Assembly: GCA_965116715.1 (NCBI GenBank)
Contig: OZ220724.1
Span: 2,790,001 to 2,854,000, forward strand
Reading direction: 5' to 3'
DNA from: Poriferisodalis sp965116715
GTDB taxonomy: Bacteria > Actinomycetota > Acidimicrobiia > Acidimicrobiales > Poriferisodalaceae
DNA length: 64,000 nucleotides
Shown: positions 1 to 8,479 of the stretch, piece by piece
Numbering within the stretch: the stretch's first letter is position 1
How the letters are laid out: every line of letters starts with the position of its first letter
The notes under the pieces: model-generated
Told to the model about the DNA's origin: nothing
What the model saw: the letters and a program-made list of their open reading frames with translations, nothing else
Databases searched by the model: none
Position numbers and translations under genes: made by a program

Positions 1-1611
1 GCAGCTTGAGAACATGACCAGTTCGGGATTGACCTCACGCAGCACGTCGTAGGTGAGGCCCCAGTTCTCCATTGCTTTGGGCGAGAACGACTCGGTGAGC
101 ACATCGCACCACCCGACGAGGTCCAGGATCACGTCTCGCGCCTCGGGCAGCGACAGGTCGAGCGTCAGGTCCATCTTCCCGGCGTTGATCGAGTGGAACT
201 GCAGGGCGTTCTCCTGCCCGCCTTCCTCGCCGATGAACGGGTGGACGCCGCGCAGCACGTCAGGCTTCAGCTCGCTCTCGACCTTGACCACGGTGGCGCC
301 GTAGTCGGCCAGGGTGCGTGTGGCACCGGGGCCTGCCAGCGCCCACATGAAGTCGAGGATCTTGATGTCGGCAAGCGGGCGCTCCGTCTGCCGCCCCGCC
401 GGCGCAACCTCCGCCCGTGAGCGCGCGGTGACTGCCGCAGCGGCGGTGCCGTCGCTGCCGAGGTAGCGCGCCGTGTGCTCCCCGAGGCGGGGCGCCGCCG
501 GCAGGTCGGCCAGCGGTTCGCCGGTGGTCTTGGCGAGCGCGCCGCAGAGCCGCACCGGCGCAGGGCCATCGGCGCGCGGCATCTCGACCTGCTGCCAGTA
601 GTCGCGCACGTCTAACTGCTCCAGCGCGAGCACATCTGCCGTGGTCGTGACGGGGGCGATCAGCAGATTGTCGGTCAGCGCTCGCTCCAGCAGCTCAGTC
701 TTCGTCTTGCTGGCCACGAACGACGTCAAGGCCTTAATAGCCCGATCGAAGGTGTCCATCGACTCACGGCCCTCCACGATGGCCATGCCGAAGTCCACCC
801 AGTCCTTGTCGCGCAGCTCGGGCTCGCAGAAGCCCTCGTCGCAGACCCACGTCAGGATCCTGCTCGTGAACGGGGCGATCATCGGGCCGAACAGGAACGT
901 GACGGTCACGTAGCCGTCGGCGCACTCGTACACCCAGGGGATGAGGAAGCCGCCGAGGTCGACCGCTCCGGGGAGCCGAACCGGCACGTCGCCGCCGGTC
1001 AGCACCGTCATCATCTGGAATTGCGTGCAGTCCACGAAGGACTGCTGGGCCGAGGTGTCGACGTGCTGGCCCAGACCCGAGGTCTGCCGTTCGTGCAGCG
1101 CCATGAGCACCGCGCCTGCGGTGTCGACGGCCGCGTTGTGCCACGTCTGCGGCGAGCCGATTCGCACGGGCGCACGGTCACGGTCGCCGGTCAGCGACAT
1201 CGTGCCGCTCGACGCGGCGATGGTGAGATCGGTCGCGGCCCAGCCGGTCTTGGGGCCGGTCTCGCCGAACGGCGTGATGGACGCGGTCACCAGCGCTGGG
1301 TCGGCGGCGCGCAGCGCATCGAGGTCGATGTCGAAGAGTCCGCAGGAGATCACTGCGTCGCAGCCGGCTGCCAGCTCGGCAATGCGGGCCGGGTCGTCGA
1401 TGACCACCGAGTGCTTGCCCCGGTTGTAGACCCCGAACTCGATGGCACGCTCCGGATCGACCACATCGTCGACATACGGGCCCCGGTGCCGGGTGCGGTG
1501 CCCGCCGGGCGGTTCGCACAGCACCACCTCAGCGCCGAGCTGTGCCAGCAGCAAGCCGGCGAGGTGGCCCCGGTCGTCGGTCAGATCCAGTATCCGGTAG
1601 CCGTCCAGCAC
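1..1611 (-). CDS. Tandem CaiB/BaiF family CoA-transferase fusion (C-terminus beyond window)
   Basis: Class III CoA-transferases move CoA between organic acids. The minus frame is open from GTG 1611, with an in-frame TAG upstream at 1644-1642, to the window edge: 537 codons and no stop. A GAGGAGGA purine run sits just before the GTG. Two CaiB-like domains follow each other. The first starts at about residue 4 (GYRILDLTDD), with EPPGG at 33-37 and a GLGQHVD segment. The second starts near residue 430 (DIKILDFMWALAG), with NAGK and ENWGLTYDVLREVNPELV. In the first half the position of the catalytic Asp aligns to Trp157. The catalytic region of the second half lies outside the window. The gene diverges from the ABC transporter genes at 1666. 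The halves match the separate genes at 29785 and 28508, in that order. Confidence 0.88.
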   Translation of the reverse strand, partial: MLDGYRILDLTDDRGHLAGLLLAQLGAEVVLCEPPGGHRTRHRGPYVDDVVDPERAIEFGVYNRGKHSVVIDDPARIAELAAGCDAVISCGLFDIDLDALRAADPALVTASITPFGETGPKTGWAATDLTIAASSGTMSLTGDRDRAPVRIGSPQTWHNAAVDTAGAVLMALHERQTSGLGQHVDTSAQQSFVDCTQFQMMTVLTGGDVPVRLPGAVDLGGFLIPWVYECADGYVTVTFLFGPMIAPFTSRILTWVCDEGFCEPELRDKDWVDFGMAIVEGRESMDTFDRAIKALTSFVASKTKTELLERALTDNLLIAPVTTTADVLALEQLDVRDYWQQVEMPRADGPAPVRLCGALAKTTGEPLADLPAAPRLGEHTARYLGSDGTAAAAVTARSRAEVAPAGRQTERPLADIKILDFMWALAGPGATRTLADYGATVVKVESELKPDVLRGVHPFIGEEGGQENALQFHSINAGKMDLTLDLSLPEARDVILDLVGWCDVLTESFSPKAMENWGLTYDVLREVNPELVMFSSC

Positions 1612-1665
1612 GTCATCCTCCTCCTCGGTCGCTGTCTGGGTCTAGCGCAGCGGTATTTTGCCTGC

Positions 1666-3468
1666 ATGACATCGTCATCTGGACAGGCGCCGCTACACCC
1701 CTCGACGTACCCGGCAGCGACCCAACCGCATCACCGCCGGCGACTGGTGACTGCAGCGTTGGCTGTCGTACTGCTGGTGGCTGCGTGCAGCGGCGACACG
1801 TCAACCGACGAGCCGGCTGCCGTGCCCGCAACCGAGGAGCCGGCCGCTGCACTAGGCGCCACGGACGCCCCCGACGATGCGACGAGAGGCGGCGGCACGC
1901 TCGTGCTGGCCGTTGAGCAGTGGCCCGAGTGCGTCAACCCGGTCACATCGTGCGCGAACGCCACCTGGACGATCTGGTCAGTGCTGATCCACTACCTGCC
2001 GAGGCTCATGGAGCTCGATCAGACCAACACGTACGTGGCGTCGTCGCTGCTGGTCGAAGAGCCGACCGTGGCGAACGGCGGCCTCGTCACCGCAGACGAC
2101 GGCACGTTCAGGCTCACCTACCGCCTGAACCCTGCGGCGACGTGGAGCGACGGCACGCCCATCACCAGTACCGACATCTGGTTCACCTGGCGTGCCGGGC
2201 TCGACACCACGGGCACGCTCAGCACCATCGGTCTGGATCTCATTACTGACATCGACCATTCCGATCCACAGACGGCGGTCATCACGTTCAGCGAGCCTTA
2301 CGCGCCGTGGCCGACGCTGTTCGGCGGCTTGCTGCCGGCGCATGAGCTGGGCCCGGACACCGACATCGCCGACAAGTGGAACGACGAGATCACGGTTTCG
2401 GGCGGGCCGTGGATCCAGGAGGAGTGGAACCAGGAACAGCACATCTTGGTGCCGAACCGCAGCTACTGGGATGCCGAGCGCATCCCGCTGGTGGATCGGG
2501 TGGTGATGGTGCCCCGCGAGGACACCGACTCGGAACTGCTGGCACTGCAGACCGGCGAGGCCATGGCCGCCTTCCCCCAGCCGTTTCCCGGCGCCCGGGA
2601 GCGCATTACCGGTGATCTGACTTACAAAGTCGCCGAGGGCACCTACATGGAAGGCCTCTGGATCAACCAGGACGCGCCTGATCGCCGCTTCGATATGACG
2701 CGAAACGTCCGTCAAGCTGTCGCCTACGCGCTGGACCGCGAGCGCATAGCCGAGATTGCGCTCGGCACGATCACGGCCGACCCGCCGGTCCTGCAGTGCA
2801 CCGGATGGAACCCCGGGTTCGGTCCCTGGTGCCAAGACGACTTCGCCCGATACACCCAGGATGCGGCCAAGGTTGCCGAGCTGCTCGAGGCCGAGGGATG
2901 GACACGACCCGACCCCGACGGGCTGTGGGTGAACGCCGACGGCGAAGAGCTGGTGCTGGCATGGAACACCGTGGCCGGCAACAACCGGCGCGAGGACGTG
3001 CAAGCGCTGGTGGTGGACATGACGGCGCCGCTGGGCATCGGCTGGGAGATCATCAACTACGACCCGGGCGAGTTGTTCCAGAACCGGCTGCCGGCACTGA
3101 ACTTCGGTCCGGTGGCGCTGTTCGCGAACAGCACCAACCCCGATCCCTCCGTGGCCAATCTCTACGACATCGACGGTGTGCCAACCGAGGAGAACGAGTA
3201 CACGGGCCAGAATTTCACGGCCTACCGCAACCAGCAGGCCAGCGATCTGGCGTTCGCCATCGACGCCGAGGTGGACCCGGACGCCCGCCTGGAGCTGGTC
3301 CACGAGCTGAGCGAGATCCTGGCCGCTGACGTGCCGTGGATCCCGCTGTACATGCTTCCCAACATGATCATCTGGGACCCCAGCGCGGTGTCAGGCCCCG
3401 GTGCGTACGTGTCCAGCCCCTACGGCGGGTTCTTCGACATGTTCGACTGGACCGTGCACGTCGAATGA
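1666..3468 (+). CDS. ABC transporter substrate-binding lipoprotein, peptide/nickel family 5
   Basis: Extracytoplasmic solute-binding protein of the oligopeptide/dipeptide class, 600 aa. The basic N-terminus (HHRRR) is followed by a hydrophobic stretch and a lipobox ending LVAAC, predicting lipid attachment at Cys41. The mature protein has an Asp/Glu/Ala-rich linker, then GGTLVLAVEQWPECVNP and the family hallmark WSDGTPITSTDIWFTW. ATG 1666 is chosen because it puts the signal peptide at the N-terminus; the open frame continues upstream but would run antisense through the CoA-transferase gene. It is followed after 37 bp by two permease genes, so it is the receptor of an Opp/Dpp-type importer. 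The substrate cannot be told from sequence. Confidence 0.93.
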   Translation: MTSSSGQAPLHPSTYPAATQPHHRRRLVTAALAVVLLVAACSGDTSTDEPAAVPATEEPAAALGATDAPDDATRGGGTLVLAVEQWPECVNPVTSCANATWTIWSVLIHYLPRLMELDQTNTYVASSLLVEEPTVANGGLVTADDGTFRLTYRLNPAATWSDGTPITSTDIWFTWRAGLDTTGTLSTIGLDLITDIDHSDPQTAVITFSEPYAPWPTLFGGLLPAHELGPDTDIADKWNDEITVSGGPWIQEEWNQEQHILVPNRSYWDAERIPLVDRVVMVPREDTDSELLALQTGEAMAAFPQPFPGARERITGDLTYKVAEGTYMEGLWINQDAPDRRFDMTRNVRQAVAYALDRERIAEIALGTITADPPVLQCTGWNPGFGPWCQDDFARYTQDAAKVAELLEAEGWTRPDPDGLWVNADGEELVLAWNTVAGNNRREDVQALVVDMTAPLGIGWEIINYDPGELFQNRLPALNFGPVALFANSTNPDPSVANLYDIDGVPTEENEYTGQNFTAYRNQQASDLAFAIDAEVDPDARLELVHELSEILAADVPWIPLYMLPNMIIWDPSAVSGPGAYVSSPYGGFFDMFDWTVHVE

Positions 3469-3505
3469 ACGCATAGCCGGCGGGCGGGCTGGCAGGCTCA
3501 GCATC

Positions 3506-4492
3506 GTGGCGCGTTACGTGCTGACACGGCTCGCGACGACGGTCCCGATCCTGCTCGCCATCTCATTCGCCGTGTTCTGGGCGGCGAATCAGGTCTCGGA
3601 CCCCACGGTCGCGCTCACGGTGAATCCCCGCATTGCGCCAGAGGACATCACCAGATACCGCGAACACCTCGGACTCGGCGATCCGATCCTGAGCCGGTAC
3701 CTGCAGTGGCTCGGGGACTTTGTGCAAGCCGATCTTGGCATCTCGCTGGTGCGCAACGGCGCCGATGTATGGCCTATCGTGCGCACGGCACTGGTCAACA
3801 CGCTGGTGCTGGTGAGCTTGGCGGTGGCGCTCTCGCTGGTCGCGGGAATCGCAATCGGCGCAATCTCGGCCATCCGCCGTGGCTCGTTCATCGACTACTT
3901 GGCCATCACAGTCTCGGTCCTGGGGATTTCCATCCCGGTGTTCTGGCTGGGCCTCATGCTGCAGCTGTTCTTCGGCTTGTACCTCGCAAATTGGCTGGGG
4001 ATTGGTCCACCGCTGCTTCCGACGGCGGGGCTGTACTCGCCTGGCCAGCAGGGCTTCGACCTCGCTGACCGAGTGCGACACCTGGTGCTGCCCACGATGG
4101 CGCTGTCGCTGCAGCTCATTGCCGTCTACAGCCGCTATATGCGGGCCAGCCTGCTTGATGTCATGAACTCGGATCACGTCCGCGCTGCTCGTGGACGAGG
4201 CCTGCCGGAGCGCACCGTGGTGGTTCGTCACGGCGTGCGCAATGCGCTGCTCCCCGTGACAGCGCAGGCCGCCACCGATGCTGGTCAGCTGGTCGGCGGA
4301 CTGGTGGTGACCGAGCTCGTGTTCCAGTACCCGGGCATGGGCCGACTGTTCGTTGACGCCCTCTACGGCGGCGACTACCCCGTGCTGTTGGCCTCCGTGA
4401 TGATCGTTGCAACGGCGGTTTTCTTGGTGAACCTCGCAGGCGATCTCTCCTACGGCGTCCTCGACCCCAGGATCCGGCGTGGCGCTCGCTGA
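3506..4492 (+). CDS. ABC transporter permease, DppB/OppB type
   Basis: Inner-membrane permease of a peptide-type ABC importer, 328 aa. Starting at GTG 3506 gives the usual family opening ARYVLTRLATTVPILLAISF, which is TM1. About six membrane segments are visible. The cytoplasmic coupling segment SDHVRAARGRGLPERTVVVRH, then NALLPV, is the EAA-type loop that docks the ATPase, and VTELVFQYPGMGRLFVDA is typical of DppB proteins. The frame extends upstream to 3401, but that would overlap the binding-protein gene. The gene overlaps the next permease by 14 bp, so the two are co-translated. Confidence 0.93.
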   Translation: MARYVLTRLATTVPILLAISFAVFWAANQVSDPTVALTVNPRIAPEDITRYREHLGLGDPILSRYLQWLGDFVQADLGISLVRNGADVWPIVRTALVNTLVLVSLAVALSLVAGIAIGAISAIRRGSFIDYLAITVSVLGISIPVFWLGLMLQLFFGLYLANWLGIGPPLLPTAGLYSPGQQGFDLADRVRHLVLPTMALSLQLIAVYSRYMRASLLDVMNSDHVRAARGRGLPERTVVVRHGVRNALLPVTAQAATDAGQLVGGLVVTELVFQYPGMGRLFVDALYGGDYPVLLASVMIVATAVFLVNLAGDLSYGVLDPRIRRGAR

Positions 4493-5354
4493 GCACGAGC
4501 TCGCAGAGCGCCCGTTGACGGCAGCCTGGCGGCGCTTCGCCAGCCGTCGCGTGTCGGTCGCAGCGCTCGTTGCGCTCGTGATCATTGCCGCGGCAGTCGC
4601 AGGCGCCGACCTGATCGCGCCCTACCGGTCAGGGCAGCAGCATCTCGATCATGTGCTGGCGCCTCCAGGGGGCAAATTCCTGCTCGGGACCGACACCTTG
4701 GGCCGGGACACGCTGAGCCAGACGCTGTATGCCGGCCGGATCTCGCTCGTCATCGGCATATCGGTGGCGCTCATCGCCTCGCTACTCGGCACCACCGTCG
4801 GCGTGGTCGCCGGCTATCTGGGCGGACGCATTGATGCCGTGTTGATGCGTTTCACCGACACGCTGCTCGCGCTGCCGCTGCTCATGATGATCATCCTGCT
4901 GGCGCGCATCTTGGGCGACAGCGCAGGTGATGTCGTATTGGTGCTGTCGCTGCTGGGGTGGATGGCGCTGGCCCGCATCATCCGGGCGAAAACGCTGGCG
5001 CTGCGCGAGCAGGAATTCGTTGTGGCGGCCAGCTCGATGGGTGCAAGCACCACGCGGATCATGGTTCGCCACCTGCTCCCAAATCTGGTCGGTGAGATCT
5101 CTGTCGCGGTATCGCTCGCAGTCGCTGGTGCAATTCTGGCCGAGTCAGTGCTGAGCTTCCTGGGCTTGGGGGTCAGCTCTGCCCACACGCCGACATGGGG
5201 CAACATGATCGGAGGCAACGAGGGCTTCATGACCGTCGAGCCGTGGCTGGTGTGGGCGCCCGGATTGGCCATCGTCATCACCGTGCTGGCCGTGAATTAC
5301 GTCGGCGACGGCCTGCGCGACGCCTTCGACGTGCGGGGTGAAGGTCGCAGCTGA
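4479..5354 (+). CDS. ABC transporter permease, DppC/OppC type
   Basis: Second membrane subunit of the peptide-type importer, 291 aa, starting at GTG 4479 inside the end of the first permease gene. The N-terminal segment ends in TM1, followed by the periplasmic FLLGTDTLGRDTLSQTLYAGR motif region, a hallmark of DppC/OppC proteins. The EAA-like loop reads VVAASSMGASTTRIMVRHL. About five further hydrophobic segments are visible. No ATP-binding gene (DppD/DppF) follows; the next gene encodes HU. The transporter must therefore borrow ATPases encoded elsewhere. Confidence 0.93.
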   Translation: MALAEHELAERPLTAAWRRFASRRVSVAALVALVIIAAAVAGADLIAPYRSGQQHLDHVLAPPGGKFLLGTDTLGRDTLSQTLYAGRISLVIGISVALIASLLGTTVGVVAGYLGGRIDAVLMRFTDTLLALPLLMMIILLARILGDSAGDVVLVLSLLGWMALARIIRAKTLALREQEFVVAASSMGASTTRIMVRHLLPNLVGEISVAVSLAVAGAILAESVLSFLGLGVSSAHTPTWGNMIGGNEGFMTVEPWLVWAPGLAIVITVLAVNYVGDGLRDAFDVRGEGRS

Positions 5355-5422
5355 CGGCCGCGCCGAGCGCCGCCGCGGGGTGCGTCTGGCGGGTCGCGCC
5401 GATAGACAGCGGGCCGCAATTC

Positions 5423-5456
5423 CACCACCTCAGGGCTTTGGTGTGCTGAGGTGGTG
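5423..5456. promoter_or_regulatory. Perfect 11-bp inverted repeat upstream of the HU gene
   Basis: CACCACCTCAG (5423-5433) and CTGAGGTGGTG (5446-5456) are exact reverse complements around a 12-nt loop. The repeat lies 68 bp after the permease stop and 30 bp before the HU start. No U-tract follows. It could be the transcription terminator of the transporter operon or an operator or leader hairpin for the HU gene; sequence alone does not decide. Confidence 0.6.
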
Positions 5457-5486
5457 CCCCGAATCGTTTCAGAGAGGAACTGGACT

Positions 5487-5765
5487 GTGGCGAACAAGGC
5501 AGAGACCATCAACGCAGTAGCCGGCGAAGCCGGCGTGAGTGCAGCCGACGCGGAGCGGACGCTGTCGGCATTCTTCGATCTCGTTGCGGCCGAAGTGAAG
5601 GCCGGCGGCAAGGTGACCTGGCCGGGATTCGGCTCCTTCTCCATGTCGGAGCGTGGTGCCCGCATGGGCCGCAACCCCCAGACCGGCGAGTCCATCCAGA
5701 TCGGTCCGAGCCGTTCGCTGAAGCTGGCAACTGCTGCTGCCATGAAGAAGCAGTTGATGGCCTGA
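5487..5765 (+). CDS. HU-family DNA-binding protein
   Basis: Nucleoid-associated protein of the DNABII (HU/IHF) family, 92 aa, the usual length of a simple HU without the Lys/Ala-rich tail of mycobacterial HupB. GTG 5487 is preferred: AGAGAGGAA at 5471-5479 is a fitting ribosome-binding site and the protein then begins ANKAETINAVA. The dimerisation helices are followed by the family signature GFGSFSMSERGARMGRNPQTG and the DNA-binding arm, then SLKLATAAAMKKQLM. It is a single gene, transcribed apart from the transporter upstream and convergent with the MFS gene. Confidence 0.95.
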   Translation: MANKAETINAVAGEAGVSAADAERTLSAFFDLVAAEVKAGGKVTWPGFGSFSMSERGARMGRNPQTGESIQIGPSRSLKLATAAAMKKQLMA

Positions 5766-5781
5766 GCTGACGCTCAGCTCA
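5763..5781. terminator. Short convergent hairpin spanning both stop codons
   Basis: TGAGCTGA, a CGC loop, then TCAGCTCA form a perfect 8-bp stem. The left arm contains the HU stop codon and the right arm contains the stop codon of the MFS gene on the other strand. A second GC-rich palindromic segment (GGCGCC repeats) follows at about 5782-5801. Being symmetric, it could end transcription from both sides, though no T-tract is visible. Confidence 0.5.
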
Positions 5782-7093
5782 GCGGCGCCGACTGCGGCGC
5801 CACTCCATTCCCTCGGCGCATCGTCGCCATGCAGATGCACGATGTGAGGGCGATCACTGCGATCGCCCAGTACGTCGCGTTGAAGCTCCCGGTGCGGTCG
5901 GCGAGCCAGCCGCTCGCCAGCGGACCGACCACCGACGCGGGGCCGTAGAACATCGTCATCGACCCGAGCACGGCCGCGAATGTGCGGTCAGAGACGTGAT
6001 CGCTGACGAAGGTCGCGGTGAGCGACGGGAAGGAGAACGACGCCGCGCCGAAGACCACCACGGCGACGACGATCACGGCGCCAGGCGCACGCGTCGCCAG
6101 GGCTGCGCAAGCGCCAGCGCTCAAGGCCATGACCGTGGCCATCGCGGCGGGTCGCCCGATCCGATCACTCAGGCGGCCGAACGCCAGCGCCCCCACGATC
6201 GAGCCCGCACCCATCCAAGAGAACATGAGCGTCGCGGCCGTGCGGCTGAATTCGTGATCGCCCTCCAGTGCTCTGCCCAAGAAGTTGGCGAACGACGACG
6301 TCATGTAGGCGAACGCCATGTACGCCACGACAGCGCGCTTCCACCCGTGAATCCGGAATAGTGCCCCGAACCCGCCCGCGCCGGCCACCCGCTCGGTGCG
6401 TCGTGCGCGGACAAAAGCCGACAGCGCCGCCAGCAGCACGACCGAGAGCACCGCTTGGGCCATCCAGATCGGCCGCCAGATCCCGTCATCGCCCGCCACG
6501 TTGCGCAGCGCAGTGGTCGCGAACGGCACGCCGATGAGCGCGGCACCCATCGTGGCCGTCAGCGTGCCGAGTGCAGCACCGCGGCGACTCGCCGGCACAC
6601 CCTCGCTGGCGATCACTGGTGCCGTGAGCCAGATGCCGCCGCCGCCGAGACCGGCCAGTGCAGTCCCGATCACGACTGCTGCGGGGGCTGACGCCGTGCC
6701 GATCACGCCGAGACCCAGGGTGGAGGTGATGATGCCGGACCGCAGCAGTGTGAACGGCTCGATTCGCCCCGCCGTGAAGGTGACGATGATCACGCTGGCG
6801 AAGTAGGCACCCATGTTGGCCGAGCCGAGTGTGCCGATCAGCGTGTCGCTGAGTTCGAGGTCGTCGGCCATGGCGGGCACCAGCACGCCGACCGTGGCTC
6901 GGCCGAAGACGTGGGACACGACACCGGAAAGAGCCACCAGCACTACCCGTCCCCAGCGGACTCGCTCGCGCGCAGCGCTCCCGAGATCGCTAGGCGCAGC
7001 GACTCGCTGTGTCGCTGCGGCATTGCCCTGCCCTGAGGGGCTTGATGCGGTCTGGCCCGAGATGACCGTGAAGACGTCGGGCAGGCGGCCCAT
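5774..7093 (-). CDS. MFS transporter
   Basis: Major facilitator superfamily permease of 439 aa from ATG 7093, with about 12 hydrophobic segments. The loop between TM8 and TM9 reads GRLSDRIGRPAA, the classic MFS GxLaDrxGrr motif, and GWLADRTGS recurs near the end. An open frame extends upstream to 7180, but the P450 gene ends at 7111, so ATG 7093 gives a clean 17-bp spacing. The two genes probably form one transcript. The substrate is unknown; pairing with a P450 suggests uptake or export of a compound that the P450 handles. Confidence 0.9.
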   Translation of the reverse strand: MGRLPDVFTVISGQTASSPSGQGNAAATQRVAAPSDLGSAARERVRWGRVVLVALSGVVSHVFGRATVGVLVPAMADDLELSDTLIGTLGSANMGAYFASVIIVTFTAGRIEPFTLLRSGIITSTLGLGVIGTASAPAAVVIGTALAGLGGGGIWLTAPVIASEGVPASRRGAALGTLTATMGAALIGVPFATTALRNVAGDDGIWRPIWMAQAVLSVVLLAALSAFVRARRTERVAGAGGFGALFRIHGWKRAVVAYMAFAYMTSSFANFLGRALEGDHEFSRTAATLMFSWMGAGSIVGALAFGRLSDRIGRPAAMATVMALSAGACAALATRAPGAVIVVAVVVFGAASFSFPSLTATFVSDHVSDRTFAAVLGSMTMFYGPASVVGPLASGWLADRTGSFNATYWAIAVIALTSCICMATMRRGNGVAPQSAPLS

Positions 7094-7110
7094 CTGCGCG
7101 TTGGCGGGGT

Positions 7111-8328
7111 TCAGTGCCCCGGCGTGAACCTGATCGGCAGCACAGCCGGGCCCCAGATGCCGTTCGACAGCGGCTTCCATTCCACATCCCCGTCGAGGCG
7201 CAGGTCTGGCATACGCTGTGCCACCGCCTTGAACGCCTCTTGCAGCTCCGCTCGGGCCAGGAAGGCGCCCAGGCAGTGGTGGATGCCGCTGCCGAAGGTC
7301 ATGTGCGGGGTGCCTGATCGGCGGGTGATGTCGAAGTCGGTGGGTTCAGCGAACTTGGCGTCGTCGTAGTTGGCGCCCACCAAGCTCGGGAAGATGAAGG
7401 TGTTGGGCGGGAACTCGATCTCGCGGTACGTGATCGGCTCGCTGGCGTAGCGAGCGGTCGCTCGAATCGCACCGAGATAGCGCATGACCTCTTCGACCGC
7501 ACCCTGCGCCAGCGCGGGGTCTTCGGCAAGCATCTGAAGCTGATCGGGATGCTGCGCGAACAACGCCACCGCGCATGCGAGCTGATTGCGGGTGGTATCG
7601 GTGCCTGCCAGCAGCAGGGAATTCGCGAGCGACACGAGTTCCTCGGTGGACAGCCGGTCACCCGCCTCCTCAACGGCAATCAGGTCCGACAGCAGGTCCT
7701 CGCGCGGCCGCGCGCGGCGCTCGGCGATGAGCGCCAGCATGTATGTCTCCATCTCGTCCTGCGCAGCGACGATTGCGGGACCGTCGCGGTGCAGGTTGCC
7801 GTTGAAGATGCGGAAGACATCCGTCGCTATGCGCCCGAAGAGCTTCCAGTCCTCTCGGGGAGCGCCGAGCATCTCGCAGATGATCGGGATCGGGTAGGGC
7901 TCGCACACTTCACTGACAAACTCGGCACTTCCCCGAGCGCAGACCGGGTCGAGCAACTCGTCGATCACTTCTGCCATGAACGGCCGCAGCCGTTCGGCTG
8001 ACTTTGGCGTGAAGGCGGGTCCGACCAAGCGCCGGATTCGGTGATGCTCCTCACCCTCCATCGCCAGGATGTTGCGACCGCTGCGCCTGCGGAAGTCCGG
8101 GTTGTCATAGCCCTGCATGTCCGCGATGAGCCCGATGGCCGAGTGCCAGCGGTCGTCGCGCAGCATGGCCGTGGCGTCGTCGTACCGGGTGATGAGGTAG
8201 CCGAGCGGGGTCCGCACGATCCAGTCGTCGTTCTCCACGAGCTTCAGCAGCGCCTGCCGCTGTTCCTCCCACGTGACCGGATCCAGCTCCGTTTCGGGCA
8301 TCTCGACGTCGGCAACCGGCACAGCCAT
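7111..8328 (-). CDS. Cytochrome P450
   Basis: Soluble bacterial class I P450 of 405 aa. The signatures are in place: I-helix AGTDTT (241-246), the ExxR salt-bridge motif at Glu280-Arg283, and the haem loop FGSGIHHCLGAFLARAE with the thiolate ligand at Cys352. EGEEHHRIRRLV is the C-helix region common in actinobacterial CYPs. No membrane anchor is seen, so electrons must come from a ferredoxin and reductase not encoded in the window. It is first of two genes with the MFS transporter and is divergent from the crotonase. The substrate cannot be inferred. Confidence 0.95.
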   Translation of the reverse strand: MAVPVADVEMPETELDPVTWEEQRQALLKLVENDDWIVRTPLGYLITRYDDATAMLRDDRWHSAIGLIADMQGYDNPDFRRRSGRNILAMEGEEHHRIRRLVGPAFTPKSAERLRPFMAEVIDELLDPVCARGSAEFVSEVCEPYPIPIICEMLGAPREDWKLFGRIATDVFRIFNGNLHRDGPAIVAAQDEMETYMLALIAERRARPREDLLSDLIAVEEAGDRLSTEELVSLANSLLLAGTDTTRNQLACAVALFAQHPDQLQMLAEDPALAQGAVEEVMRYLGAIRATARYASEPITYREIEFPPNTFIFPSLVGANYDDAKFAEPTDFDITRRSGTPHMTFGSGIHHCLGAFLARAELQEAFKAVAQRMPDLRLDGDVEWKPLSNGIWGPAVLPIRFTPGH

Positions 8329-8346
8329 GGGCGCACCCTAACCATC

Positions 8347-8386
8347 CCTGCCAGGGCGCCCGCCTTGGCCCGGGCACGCTGGCAGG
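8347..8386. promoter_or_regulatory. Interrupted palindrome in the P450/crotonase divergent promoter region
   Basis: CCTGCCAG (8347-8354) and CTGGCAGG (8379-8386) are exact reverse complements, with a further GCCCG/CGGGC pair inside. The element sits just upstream of the P450 start codon. It could be a regulator-binding site or a leader hairpin. No DNA-binding regulator gene is adjacent. Confidence 0.4.
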
Positions 8387-8401
8387 TGCAGCCATTGCTT
8401 G

Positions 8402-8450
8402 CCGCTCTTGTTCGCTGCGCTCACGGGCCGCTCGGGCCACGGCTTCGCCT
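8402..8450. repeat. 49-bp dispersed intergenic repeat, copy 1
   Basis: The 49 bases here are identical to 47792-47840, and a shared GGCTCAGCCT follows after a few variable bases in both. Both copies lie in intergenic DNA shortly before a plus-strand start codon (crotonase here, aminotransferase there). The unit is rich in GCTC/GGGCC segments that can pair internally. It resembles a REP-like element, but only two full copies are seen. Confidence 0.75.
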
Positions 8451-8479
8451 GAAAGGCTCAGCCTCATAGCATTCGGACG

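Noticed and set aside
1021..1665. Extension of the binding protein frame upstream of ATG 1666
   Set aside because: It runs antisense through the CoA-transferase frame and lacks lipoprotein or family similarity; the signal peptide begins at ATG 1666.
1978..3303. Minus-strand open frame of 441 codons
   Set aside because: It is antisense to the solute-binding protein, which has the lipobox and family blocks.
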